A DNA stretch of 64,000 bases. It comes from Daldinia sp. FL1419. Its lineage: Eukaryota; Ascomycota; Sordariomycetes; Xylariales; Hypoxylaceae. Below the pieces are notes generated by a model. It had not been told where the DNA came from. It searched no databases and saw only the letters and a list, made by a program, of their open reading frames with translations. Positions 1 through 12,289 of this stretch are shown here, in pieces (within the stretch, counting starts at the first letter, position 1; every line of letters starts with the position of its first letter). The stretch covers positions 58,253 through 122,252 of the forward strand of contig MU623455.1 in NCBI GenBank assembly GCA_025201765.1, written 5' to 3'. The translations under genes and the position numbers were made by a program.

Positions 1-2002
1 GGAGAGGAGACTCTTGACGCTCTATACATAAGATCAATGGAATAATAACCAAGTTAAGGGTAAGGATTGCGTCTTCCAAGCACCTAACACAGCGTCTAAT
101 CCCTCCTAACTTAGGTACCCAACCTTAGTTCTTCACCTGTCAACACCCAACTACATCTTTTTACACCACATGTCAGTTTTATCTCCCATTTCTCGTTTGC
201 AAGCGGTTTTTTTCTGGTTTTTTTCTGGTTTTTTTCTTCTTTCCTTTGGCAGAGTTTATATGTACTCCGAGAAAGTATTTCTCGTCTCCTTCATCCCGAT
301 CGTCGTACCTGGTTTGGAATAACTCGACTTGGGTCATGATATCTCGAGTATCACCAAGCCAGGTATGTCACATGTCACATTTCTGCAGGGTTCAGACTTT
401 TAAGATAACAACGATCCTCGCCGTATTTTGACGATGACATGTGTGGGAGGAAAACATTGTTTCTTTGGCGTCAAACACACTATCGACCCATAAGCCCCTC
501 CGTAGGGAATCCCATCACCTTGGAAGATGGCTTGCGGAGCAACTAAGGTACCTATTTCACCCACTCACAGTGGCCTATTTAGCGCTCTTGAGACTTACAG
601 GGGTTTACCGGCAGGTAATTGGTGGGCCTAATGCCACTGAGGGGGGACTTTTCCGGCAGTTTACTGGTTTATCCTGGCTTATCCTGACTTATCCGGGCCT
701 TTGGGAATTCTTCAGCGGCCTTTCCCGACCCCCGACGTTTTGAAGTTGCACGACAGAAATGGCGGCGCGCCCAAACAGGAGGTACCTATGTTCTGCAGCG
801 GATCATTTTTTAATTATCTTCCAGCCACATTCCCAAGCCGATTTTTGAACTACTACGACACTTCGAAATCAATTGGATAATTGATGGTCATCCGAGTCTC
901 CAGTTCACCAAGTACGGCAAAGTTGTTACCGTGTGCGGATGCGACTTACGCCATACATGGTACAATACGAACTAATCGAAGTTGCGGATGGAAGGGGAGG
1001 ATACGGTTAGAAGTTGGTATTGTGGTGTTGAAGCGAGGCTAATAGTGCCGAGCTTTGCCTTCTTTTCTTTTTTTTCTTTTTTTTTCTTTTCTTTCTTTTC
1101 TTTCTCTTTTTTTTATGATTTATATGGGTGAGTGAAGCATATTCTCGTGGCGCTTGATCTACGCATAGATTATTACGACTTGAATATTCCCCACGATATG
1201 AATAACCCATGGTAGGTACCTCCTATGCGGTAAGGTCGCATCGTTGACCAAGAGGCCCAGAGTGTTTGGTTCGCAGCCCGAGGAGCGCTTATATTCACGG
1301 TATTGTTGGTTGTAAGGCTAGACCCTCGTCTGGGAACACGCACACTATGCCCAACTGCTCTCGACCAGTCTCCTGTTGTTCTGTAGTTTCCCTATTCCTT
1401 TATTAGCTGTGCCTCTTTATTACCCCCTTGTCCTGAACGTGCTATCTCGCATGTCTCGTTGGTAGTAAAGGTAACCTCAGCTATAATTAACAGCCCATCT
1501 AACCCATCCTACCCATCCTACCCTACCTCCTTGGAATAAACCCTACAATAATATATACGTACATGTATGCTAGCGAATAAGGTCGTCATGGTGTTGTACA
1601 TTTCCCTTGGTCGACCTCTCCACTCTTCTACTTCTCTTCCATATTATTCAATCTAGTGTTCCTTTTGCCATATCCCGATTTTCTCTGCTTCTACTCGCGG
1701 GATCCTGAGTCGTAGGACTATTCGATCGCTGTGTGCGATACGATAACTCTGCGCTACCACAAGACAGCAAAGGGGACTAGGTTAGAGGCTTCAGTACCAT
1801 CTTCCACGTTCTACTTGAGCGACAGCCACATCGGACCCAGCACTACCGATTCCGGGCTCTTCCGGACTCTTCCTAGCACGGTTACTTAGACACGGAATTA
1901 GACTTTGGCGGCTTTTCCATCTCTCCTTCTTTTCGTCGTAAATCTTTAGAATCGTCAATTCGGCCACGACCATAGTTTCTATGAGAGGGTAACAGGTGGA
2001 AA
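1..2002. other. Intergenic, no gene seen
   Basis: I see no convincing coding exon here. The stretch holds pyrimidine-rich runs (for example near 217-240 and a long T/C run around 1060-1112) and scattered TACCTA/GGTACC motifs. The last few hundred bases are presumably the promoter and leader of the amidase gene that starts at 2003. Confidence 0.6.
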
Positions 2003-5000
2003 ATGAGGATAGGGTGTTTGCAGTTCTCCCCGAAGCTCGGGGATGTTAATAACAACCTTAACCGCGCCGATGCGGTCTTGAGCAGGGCGAATCCGGAAAA
2101 CCTTGACCTCCTCTGCCTACCTGAATTATCTTTTACAGGTATGTACTTGCGAGCGATAGAATTCATCCGAATCATTACGCTAACTCCGCTAAGGATATAA
2201 TTTCAAGTCGCTCCAACAAATCAGTCCTTTTCTTGAGCCTCAAGGTTCCGGCGTGACCGCGCTCTGGGCGAGAACCGTTGCGCTTAAATACAACTGCGTT
2301 ACCATAGTCGGATACCCGGAAAGTTGCGACGTGAAAGCGAAATGGCCTACTGGGCCCGAGTACTACAACTCGGCCATCGTCGTCAACGGCGAGGGAGAAA
2401 CAATCGGCAACTATAGAAAGAGCTTCTTGTATTACACGGACGAAACATGGGCTTTGGAAGGCGGCGAGGGGTTTTGGCAAGGATCTATCCCCGGCCTCGG
2501 AAACACCTCTCTGGGAATTTGTGTGTAATCCTCTTCAAGAAGTTCATATTTTTCAAGCTAACCATTTTTATAGGCATGGATATTAAGTGAGCAACATGGC
2601 TGGATATATAAGTAATTCTACTAACTTCACCTCTAGTCCATATAAATTCGAGGCACCCTTCCACGCTTTCGAATTCGCCTTTCACGTTCTGGAGAGGAGA
2701 TCGAACCTCGTCGTTCTTTCGATGGCTTGGCTCACGAGGGAGGATGGCCGAATGTTCTCTCGAATGCCTAACGATCCCGATTTAGACACCTTAACCTATT
2801 GGGTAACAAGATTGGAACCCCTCATCAGAGCTGAAAGCGAAGACGAAATTATTATAGTTTTTGCGAATCGCTGTGGTATCGAAGATGACGCGGTCTATGC
2901 CGGAACTAGTGCTGTGATTGGAATAAAAGATGGAGAGGTAAATGTGTACGGGATCCTTGGCAGGGGGGAGAAGGAACTTCTGGTTGTCGATACCGACTCT
3001 CCCCCTTTTGCTAAATTGGTGTATCGACCGGACGATAATACGTCAGGCGTTACCTCAACTGACGATGAGTCAAAAGGTGGTTCTAGCAACCCATCGGCTA
3101 AGCCTGACAAGGAAAACCCTTCGAAAGGGTCTAATGAACCTAGATCATCGGGAGGAAGCGGTCATACAAGCCCTGGGATGGCACATACTCCGAGAAGCGC
3201 CGGCTCATCCACAATGTCTAAGAAGGCTGCTCAGCCTAACTCACCGCTAAGCGAGTCGACACTTGCTAATTACGAATCGACATCTCTGGATGGCGCCACT
3301 AAGGAATACGACTACGTACCTTTGGGCCGTGGCTCTCGAGCTGGAAGCGATAGAAGTACGAAGTCGATGCAAGGCTCGGTCATTTCAGGTCGTTCGGGCA
3401 CATCAAGAAAGTCAAAGGGTTCAAGTCGCACCCGAGCTTCTAAGGAGTCGTTTGATTCAAAGGTGTTGCCTAAAGCCTCCCATCGATCATCGTCTAAAAA
3501 GGCTAAGACGGCGTCCCCCCGGATAAAAATCCCACCTCCTAAGTTGGCAAACGACTCAATTCCGACTCCAACAGCCCCAAGTCCGACACCCATGGCCGTC
3601 CGGCCTAAACTTTCTATTCCGAAGGATGCTCATAAACGCCCGCATATTCCTACACCCCATCCTGATTTAGGACAGAAGGGTTATGTCTCAATGGAACAGC
3701 AGAATTACGTCTTCACCCCGACCACGGCATTCGATGATTTGAGCCCACAGTTCCCAGTCAGGTCATTTTGGGCTCCCTCCGACTCGCGATTACGGAACTC
3801 TACGGAATTGAGCGACTGGTCACCTGTATTGAATCGCTCACCGCAGTCTCCGAAGCCGGTCGCCGAACACAAAAAGCCCATAGTTGCGGAAGAGGTAGGT
3901 ATGGGGGGTAGGGAGTCTAATGCGATGATCAAAGATGTAGTAAATCCTCCGCCACCTAAGTCGCGTATTACCAGCCGATCGAGAAAACTCGGACGGTCGG
4001 ATTCGGCACTTGGCCAAAGGCCCGATTCGACTACACCTGCACAACGTCCCGAGACTATGAGTTCACGCCCGGGCTCTTCAGCTTGGCAGAGAGTCAATGC
4101 ATCCTCGCCTCATCCAGACCGTCCCTCGCCCAAATCTCGAAATGCGAGTCGAAATCGCCCTGCGAATCCCATTCCTGCGGAAGATCTCATAGAGCAACAA
4201 TATGTTGGCGTTGCAGGAGCCTCGATACTGATTGGTGCGAGCTCTAGTATACTTGATAGCTCAGCAGTTCGAGGACCTTCAGCCGCGGTTCGGCCAGATA
4301 CCCGCACGAGCAACGTCGAATCAACATACCGCTCTACATCTCGGGCCACTCGGTCGCGAAGTAATAGTTATAAGGTCCAGGGTTCAACTACCCAGGGTGC
4401 TGTAGGAAGTTCTTGGCAACCCCGCGCTGTCAGCCGTGGACGGCAACGAGCGAAAGGCCTCGCTAGTATTTCCAACTACGCAGGCCTCAGTAAGAGAGAT
4501 GACTCACCGGAGTGGTCTGTTCGAGGGGATATGGACAGTGGAGATGACGACGAGATTGTGGAAGAAATCATCGTACGACGCTCACCAAGCTGCGCAATTC
4601 ATGGTGACGGGCATAACCACATTGGCACACCGGGATATGAGTTCAACCCGTACTCTAGAGATACGAATGGAGAGAGGCTGGATTCATCTCGAGTTACTCC
4701 TGAATCAAGCGGATCGACAAAGATCAAAGATGTAACGGAAACCCCAAAACAACCTCTTAGCAACGAGTTTAAGGCCCAGTCAAACTCCTACGCGTCTTCC
4801 ACCGAGACCCCAGCCGACGTGGAAGGCTCGCTTGTTACACCCTGGTTCTTGTTTGATCCAAAGACACCGAAAGCTATGGTCTTTCAAATAGAGGAGAATC
4901 ACGCTACACCTAGCACGCCTCGGTCAGCTCCTTTTGTGCAACCTCTAAAGATCGCGAAGCAAATCGGCCAAGAAACAACAAGTAAAGCGAGGCCAAAGAG

Positions 5001-5013
5001 CGCCGTCTGGTAG
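2003..5013 (+). CDS. NTA1: Protein N-terminal amidase with long disordered C-terminal tail
   Basis: Nitrilase-superfamily amidase that deamidates N-terminal Asn/Gln of proteins, feeding them to the Arg/N-degron pathway. Four exons fit: 2003-2138, 2194-2520, 2574-2586 and 2637-5013, giving 950 residues. The catalytic triad of the family is visible: Glu41 in LPELSF, Lys121 in NYRKSFLYY and Cys155 in GICMDINPYKF. The third exon is only 13 nt and carries the residues just after the catalytic cysteine; skipping it breaks the frame. The amidase domain ends near residue 280 (LLVVDTD). The remaining ~670 residues are Ser/Pro/Arg-rich low-complexity sequence without a recognisable domain, so the protein is about twice the size of yeast Nta1. 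The first ATG is chosen because MRIGCLQFSPKLGDV is the usual nitrilase start strand. Confidence 0.93.
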
Positions 5014-6201
5014 TAGTGATACCTCAACGTGTAATGAATTTGGGAACGGTTTCATAGGCATGTAAAATGTGCTACTATATTAAGCGAGGAGTTGGTTTGA
5101 TTGAATATGGACATTCATTCGATTGGAGCTTCTAGCCAGAGTTGTACCAGAATATAAAGGTTGGTGTTTACGTAGGTAGATTATAGCAGCAATAAGTTTC
5201 ATTAAAACCCGGATCCTGGATGAAGTTGTGTCGGGTGAAAGATCGACAAGGTTACCCGCATTCAAGGGAAGATCCGACTAGATGCAGCTAACCTATATGG
5301 CTTCTCAATATACTATGTATTCATCTGCCTTATGACTACTTACCTACCTAGGTAGACTTCCTACGCGGGAAATTTTATGAATAGTATAGCGTATGGCCAA
5401 TGTTTGCCTCAGACATGTGGTCAAGCACTTGGGCAGAACAGTTACCCGTCAGGGCCTCTACTCTTTTGGTGCAACGACAAACAAATTTCCCGCCGCACGC
5501 AGGTAAACAGCATCCAAGCCTGTTGTGGAACTGAAGTATTCGAGTCCAGCAATCTGTAGTCGTAATCCTGGTGATATTACATCGATATCCATGTAACTTG
5601 AGGCTACTATACGGATAATTGTCACACAGCAATGCGGTATCGACACCACCTGTATGGTACGAGCTTCCTAGCTAGGGCAACACGGTCGCCTTGGGCAGTT
5701 AACTGATTAAAGCCTAAGCCAATATAAAGAACGTCCATGACGTTTCGTACTAATTAATTGGTTAGAAGCTGAGACCATGTTTTCGCGACCTCTCTAGTCT
5801 AAACGCATTATATCAACCGTACCTGATGTAACCGGACGCGCGGTTCTTCTAAGTCGTCATCTCTAGGTTTTCCACGGTCAAGATTCAGTGATTGATCGTA
5901 CGGGTTTGCCCTGATATCACTTCGGAGGCCTGGAGACTCACATCGATGCCATTTTGCCGCAGGAAGAAGGAGAATCATTTTTGATCGTCGAAACCCCTGT
6001 GCGTTATCTAGATGGAATCATGGTCTAGAGTTGCGGGTATCTGCATTGATAGTCAGATCTGTGGGATGTCTCATTTCACATATAGTACAGAGTCTCTTTA
6101 CCGATCTGTATAAATATGAAAGCATAAGTCGCAATAATAGTTCACACATTTTGAGTCTGTTCAAACAGAAACTTTGAGTGATATCATCGACATCTCCTGA
6201 C
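5014..6201. other. Intergenic, no gene seen
   Basis: Only short open frames without family resemblance or splice support. Contains a TACCTACCTAGGTAG motif at 5341-5355. Confidence 0.6.
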
Positions 6202-7159
6202 ATGCAGAAATCCATACTGCCATTACTCTGCCAACTCTTCGCACTTGCTCAGGGGCAAGGGCACCGGCAACCAGTTGGTAATTGGACGCTTTGGAACGCC
6301 TCTCGATCCCGATCTGCCGGTAACGAAACGTGCCATTGGAATTTCCAGTTTACCCAATCTGAGGCACGGAGCAGCAACCCTACCATCTGCCGGTTTGAAG
6401 TGGGCGCGGATGACGGGCATAACTGCGACACCACGAGCTTTTCTGGGATAGCCTGTAGCGGAACTGAGAGGTATAGCGTTAACGGCGGACATGCCCCGGA
6501 AGGTTTCATAGTCATGGTTCTACTCGACATAGAGGAAAATGTCGAGGCGTATTTTGGCTTCGACGACAAAGCGTTGAATAGCGGCGCGCATATCCCCGAG
6601 CAGATCATGGCTGCCTATCCACCAACGGCTCCGAAGCCGTCTGGTGCCCCAAGCCTGTCGAAAATACCCGAGCTGGAAGGATATAATATCACTCTCTGGA
6701 CTGTGGAGAATATGTATCGGGGTATGCCGGATTCCTGTCCTGCATTTAAACCGGCCGGTCGCTAATACTATCTGCAGCCGTGATACCATCGCGCAATCAA
6801 ATCATCATGAGCATGCTCATTTTGGACGATTCTCCCCGCGGGGTGGACTGCCACCTCGAGCTACAAGTCCCCGAAGGCACAGACCCCAAGACGTGGGTAT
6901 TCGCAGACGCCAAATGCGCCGATAACGACTGGACCGTCAGCTGGGGATACGTAGCTAACCAAGATGCGGGTATAATGACACTGGTTCCGTAAGCCAACTT
7001 GTCCCTTATCTACGTCGGATCTTGGGATTGGAGCTAACGTCGCGAATACCCAGTCCAAGTAGAGATAGAAATGCGTTCTTTGGATACGACCATATTAACT
7101 CGCATGAGGACCTAGGTGAAGCTGGGCCAAGCCGAGCATTCCCTTGTCACTGTGGCTAA
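6202..7159 (+). CDS. Secreted protein with two tandem copies of an unrecognised ~110-residue module
   Basis: Three exons keep frame: 6202-6721, 6778-6988 and 7054-7159 (donors GTATGC and GTAAGC, acceptors CTGCAG and ACCCAG), giving 278 residues. The start at 6202 is preferred because it gives a signal-peptide-like N-terminus (MQKSILPLLCQLFALAQG). Two repeats can be aligned by eye: residues ~27-128 and ~161-264. Shared landmarks are NWTLWNAS/NITLWTVE, ICRFEV/DCHLEL, YSVNGG/TVSWGY and AYFGFDD/AFFGYDH. The third exon supplies the FFGYD end of repeat two, which supports the splice model. The protein at 14848-15288 has one copy of the same pattern. Function unknown; a small secreted, possibly disulfide-bonded, effector-like protein is only a guess. 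Confidence 0.75.
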
Positions 7160-10100
7160 TTCCGACACATTACTGCTGACTACCTAGGTACCTAGGCTCG
7201 ACTAATGGAAAGGGGTTGATGGTATATGCTTCGACGGGACTTTTAAAACAACTGGACTCGGGATTCATTATCAGGCAGCATCGAACGCTGTGTTTTTTTT
7301 TTCCTTCTCTTTATTTAACTCTTACTATCACTTTCGGATGTATTACCATCATGTATTCCAAGCCTAGCCCCTGAAAACATAAGGGTTATAATTCTCTATA
7401 CTATCTTAGCTGGTGAACCGCTCTGAATGACATTAATATTGTTTCCGCTGATTGGGACGGTAATACAATATGCGGTTTTGTCATTACGCGGGTATTGCGA
7501 TTGTTCAATATGCGGCGAACGAAGTCTTTACATGCTGGTAGCCCGTCCTCCTTAACCTATCGTAAAAGTAGGGCTAGAGTATGAAATGCCTAAGCTACCT
7601 ACCTGGCCAACCTAATATGATAATGCAGTAGTGAAAGCCAGTTTCGCCTCTGCATCAACGTGGCACCATAAGGATTAAGTTCCTGTACTGTTATATGCAG
7701 ACAAGATAGTAAGGCATATTACGTGCATCGTTCGAGAGGTAGGCAGTCTTGGATCCGACAACTGGCCGCTTGGACTAGAGGCTAGAGCATTGTACTCGTT
7801 GGTCTAAACAAAGTACCCAGATTTTGGATCTTACCAATCTTGTACATCTGGGCCTTGGGTTTAAGCTGTATAGCGTTATTAAACCACTCTGAATGGCCTA
7901 CGGTATTTTGATAAGTTGGGTAGATGGATAAATACGTCTTAAGCTACTGGCCACTTTATCTATTGGTGAACGGGAATTAAATACTGTATGATTGGTGAGG
8001 TGGTTGGCCATCGTTGCAGTGGCCGTGCGGCACAATAGAAGATGGTGATGGAAGGAATCATATCCCAAGACGTCGGAGACTGTACGTGGAGTAGAGGGGT
8101 GACTCTTGGTCTCTTAGTATTTCACGTAAAACTCCGAAAGGTAATACTAGTAGCGATGGGTTCCCTCATTTTATACGGGAGTATCTTAGGAGGCAATTAC
8201 CTCCTTCGAATACGTAGAATCTAGTAATATATCATGTATGACGAACATATGCAACTCTGAATCCCATGGCGTTTAGGTAACCAGGCAGACAGTTAATATA
8301 ACAGGGGCGCATATATGATTCGCGCAACAACCTTGACTCCTTTCATATTACTTAAGCGCGATTGGACACTCTTTTCTTGCTTCTTTGAGGTTGGTTCTCG
8401 AAAAGCTTTACGCGCCCTCGCTTATTCCCCGATTAAGCGCCCAAGAATAATACCGCCGGCCTAGAAGTATGACATCGGAATATTGATGCCAGGCATTTTC
8501 TATGTGCATAGGTAATTAGCTGGTATGATGAATTTTACTGTGTACGCGTATGAGCGTTGATGAAGGAGGAGGAATATTAAATGTTGCAAGTTTAAAGCGC
8601 TACGACGATTCCTCGCTGGTGTGGGATGGTAAGACAGCGATTGATATGTGTAATACATATTTTGTGTCACTGGACCAACTTCGTTGAATAAAGATGACTC
8701 TAATAGGAAGATGGCGGTTACTTCAGAGGTGGGAATTGGAACATGATCTCGACGATGATTATTACTTAGTTGATTTCTGAATTTAAAAGCGTGGAAAAAT
8801 TGAATCCCGTGCCGGCAAATGGGTGGACCCAAAGTTGGACTTCCATTGTTGCATCTTAAAAGATGGAAGGTCAGGTTGACATGCAGGTTTAAGCGAAAGT
8901 ATCGGTGGCTCTTGCATCTGCAATGCAGCCGCTATCACTTTACATCTAGCCTAATATTTTCATTCGTGGTAATCCTTTTTTTTTTTTCTTCTTCTTCTTC
9001 ACTAAAACTTAGACTAATCAAATAAATGAGCTGATCAAATACGCCGAGCCCTGCAGGGACAGAGTGAGAGTGTCAGCGAGCCTCGTCGTATCTCTTTACA
9101 TCAAAATTCTTATTTTCTTTTTTCGTCCTGTTTCTTCTTTTTCCTTACGTGAATACATAGTACGGATCTAGCAAAACCGTGGCCCGAAACAGTGATCCTA
9201 CTCGAAATTCCCTTTCCGTTCTTTCTGCCCGCAATTCCGGAACCTCGTTCTAACGAGCGTTTGTAGAATTCCTCAAACCATCTGATATTTATTCCTACGA
9301 GAGGTCATGAAGTTCATTTGAGCTGAAGGTCCCCAGCCGGTCGCTTCTCTGGCCGGCGTTTACTAGACCCGCTGGATCTACCTGGCATCGTTGCACGATG
9401 ACCTATCAATTTTTATATCCTTGTCTCTTCTTGGATTAAACCCAACCTCCCCCTGGTACCAGGTTGGCCAATCAATATCTACAATTTTACTTGGCCTACA
9501 TTTCGCGCTTCCACTTCTTCCCGCTCCGTCGTTATTGGCTACGCGTTTTGTCGCCTGCCCAACCCCGGACCTTGCTATTGCTCAGAGGCTTGCGAAGACC
9601 TGCCCAAGCAGCCAAGTGGATGTCTTGGCCGGCCCTGCCGGCATAGAGGCCGTCTCCAAGCTTTCGTCTTAGCTCGTCCAGTCCCGTTAGCTAGGGTCTT
9701 ACGGACGTTCCATTGGATCGTCTATGGCCGTTTTTCTGGCCAAAGAAAACCCATTACTATTATCAGAAACATACTCCACAAACGGACGTAGAAAAGCTCT
9801 TAGACGCACTCTTTACATAGCACAAGTGTAAAATTGCCTGCTAGCTAACAGGATGTTGTACTCCGTCATCTCCGCGCAGCCGCTTACCTTGCGGTGGGAT
9901 GCGGGGTGAGCTGAGGTAGGTAGTCATATATGAGATGAAGAACCCCTTACATGGCGGGCTCTTGAGCCTCATACCTTTTACGGATATTGTTATCCACTGA
10001 CAGAGCCTGTTATCGTCGATAATCCAAGAGGATCTCATCTACAGGAGTGGATTGTGCTATCTGGACGTTTGCCATGCGTTCTTTATCACCCTTATAGGAA

Positions 10101-10174
10101 TCTCATCCTCGTAAAACCCCGGTCCCTCCGCCTACCTTAGGTTTTTTCCACAACAGAGTGTCATACTTGTTAAG
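7160..10174. other. Long intergenic stretch, no gene seen
   Basis: About 3 kb with only short open frames, mostly without an ATG start. TACCTAGGTACCTAGG lies at 7181-7196. Pyrimidine runs occur near 7290-7312 and 8969-9000. Nothing here resembles a known protein, RNA or transposon to me. Confidence 0.55.
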
Positions 10175-11839
10175 ATGGTCTCTTCAGTAATGAATTTGGG
10201 TTTTTGGTTTCTATTGTTCGGTCTTGTCAGTTGTCTCCAGGTTACGCCAGGGTCGCCGTGCGCTTCAGTGTGCTTAGATCACCAGGATGGTGATACGGGA
10301 AATCCGGCAGCATCGTCGACAAACTCATCAGACATCGCCTGTCTCGACAGTGATTATGGTTCTTCGTCAACGGGTATCAAGTTCAAAAACTGTCTCAGCT
10401 GCCTGAAGGATAGCAAGGCTGTTAGTGGCTCCGAGAGTGATGTCTCTTGGTTTCTATGTGAGATGACTAGTCTCGCTGCCCCCCTGTATGGCCGTAATAA
10501 CTAACATAGGCCTCGAAAAGACAACTTGCGATATGCTGTTGATGTATGCGTTTTTGGTTCTCCAAATGCCCCCAAGGCTATTTCATCTCCGTGTGATATT
10601 GACTTTGGCTGTGCCCCTCTGGCCGAGTCGCTCAAGTACGGCATTTCGAACCCGAGTAATGCTTCAGAATTTGGATATTGCACAGCTGGCAATAGTGCTT
10701 TCAAAAACGAATCCGTCGAGGCATGTTACCAATGCTTTCAAGCAAGCGATAACCAAGTTTACTTGGCAAACTGTATGGTTCATGTTAATATATCGTTATT
10801 GGACGGGGCTAATTAGGGAATAGTTCTTATTGCTCTACAAGCTGGCTGCGAACAAACCCCTGCACCAGGTAGCTTACTTGGTATATCAGGAACATTGTTC
10901 TCTGATGCAGCAATCAAGATCACCACTCCGCCCACCGACGACAATGGCAGTGACACATCGAAGAACAATAACTCGAATCCGACGGCGATGACTACCGGTG
11001 CTATTGTAGGTATTGCTATTGGAGGCGCGCTTCTGTTTCTTGGTGGTTTGGGACTCTTTGTTGTTCATCACCGTCGCGAGAAGAGGGCTCGAGAGCGTGA
11101 TATCACAGGCTCGGATTACGATTCTCGGGGAGGAGGCATCTCCATCTCAGCACCAAACAAAGGAACGCCTGCATCCTATGGCAGCAAACCCCCTATGTCT
11201 ATGATAAGCGACTACGAGCTTAAAGCACAGATGGCCTACACAAATAATTCTAACTACTACGATCTGCTTGAAAAGGAGATAGCGGCGCGACGGGCAGATT
11301 ACAACCCAGGTCCACACCAACTTCCTACCCACCCCGCCTACGTTCCGGGGAACACGAGTCGAGGTACTTCTAGGGCAACTTCTCCGATACCCCCGGCGGC
11401 CGTGAAGCATCACGTACCAGATTCCTATGCTATGCAGCAATATCTAAACGCGGTCGAAGATGTGATTTCGACACGTCTCCCGCCACCACCGTCATCGTAT
11501 CCGCCTTCCCGTATCTCCAACCGGTCGCCCTCTCCAGCAGACTCCGCAACGACGGGGCTCCTAAAAAATTCCCAACCTGTGGCTCAGCCTCCCCCTCCCC
11601 CTCCGCCGGCTCGTCACAATAAGGTTCCGTCCTTGTCGATGCCCATGGTACCGCGCATTAGGGTACCGAAGAAGTACTCTCCGCCCACAATATCTGTACA
11701 AGGCGCGACACCAGTTGAAACGCAAAAGAAGCAGGCTGGGGATAGTGCGCAGATATCGAAGCCGTTGACAATTCACGAGCGGCGGTTTCAGGACCGCGGC
11801 CTCTATATTATGCCTGCCACGGATATCTCGGGGCATTAA
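10175..11839 (+). CDS. LPXTG-domain-type single-pass membrane protein of fungi
   Basis: Three exons, 10175-10457, 10521-10772 and 10824-11839, join in frame to 516 residues. A signal peptide (FWFLLFGLVSCLQVTPG) precedes a cysteine-rich ectodomain with the features of the fungal family often labelled LPXTG-domain protein: TPGSPCASVC, NCLSCL, WFLYNLRYAVDVC, CYQCF and LIALQAGCEQ. Both spliced junctions recreate conserved text (WFLYNLRYAV and NFLIALQAGC), which supports the introns. A Gly-rich membrane segment lies at about residues 238-260, followed by a basic stop-transfer (HHRREKRARER) and a long Pro/Ser-rich cytoplasmic tail with PPPPPPPA and PPPPSS runs that could bind SH3 or WW domains. Cell-surface sensing is possible; the role of the family is not established. 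Confidence 0.85.
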
Positions 11840-12289
11840 GCCGCCCAATCACTGCGGACGAGGAGTTATTAATCCGGAGCGGTGGTAACCCTTTCTATAG
11901 TTAGAAAGGTGATGTGTACGATTCGTGTATGGGTGTGTATATTTGCATAGATACCCAAGGGACTTTTGGTAATATTAGGGATGGCGTTTTTGGGTGCTTC
12001 GCTCAGGACGAGGCATAAAGAATTGGAATGGCATGGCATAGCATGACGTTTGATGGGAATGAACGAAACATGATGCACATAAGTACGTGGCGCATACAGA
12101 AGCCATATTACAGTTACTAGACGTAACAAATCGTCCATCGCTTTGGTAGCAAGACCTTAAATAGCGTAGGAATTCGTAAATAGACCGATCATGTAGTGCG
12201 GAACAGAATAGAATAAACATTAATTAAGGCAATATTTTATATCAATTCATTCTTGTATATTATTGTGGTTTCTCCACAGCAATAAGTAT
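11840..12289. other. Convergent 3' intergenic region
   Basis: Space between two genes that run towards each other (LPXTG-like protein and Derlin). Nothing recognised apart from AT-rich stretches fitting 3' untranslated DNA. Confidence 0.6.

Noticed and set aside
441..743. 100-codon open frame near the left edge
   Set aside because: No domain, lies in promoter-like DNA and has no conserved features I can see.
3705..4097. Antisense open frame inside NTA1
   Set aside because: Shadow of the Ser/Pro-rich tail; codon structure explains it.
9391..9672. 93-codon hydrophobic open frame
   Set aside because: Begins with TTG, not ATG, and shows no family pattern.
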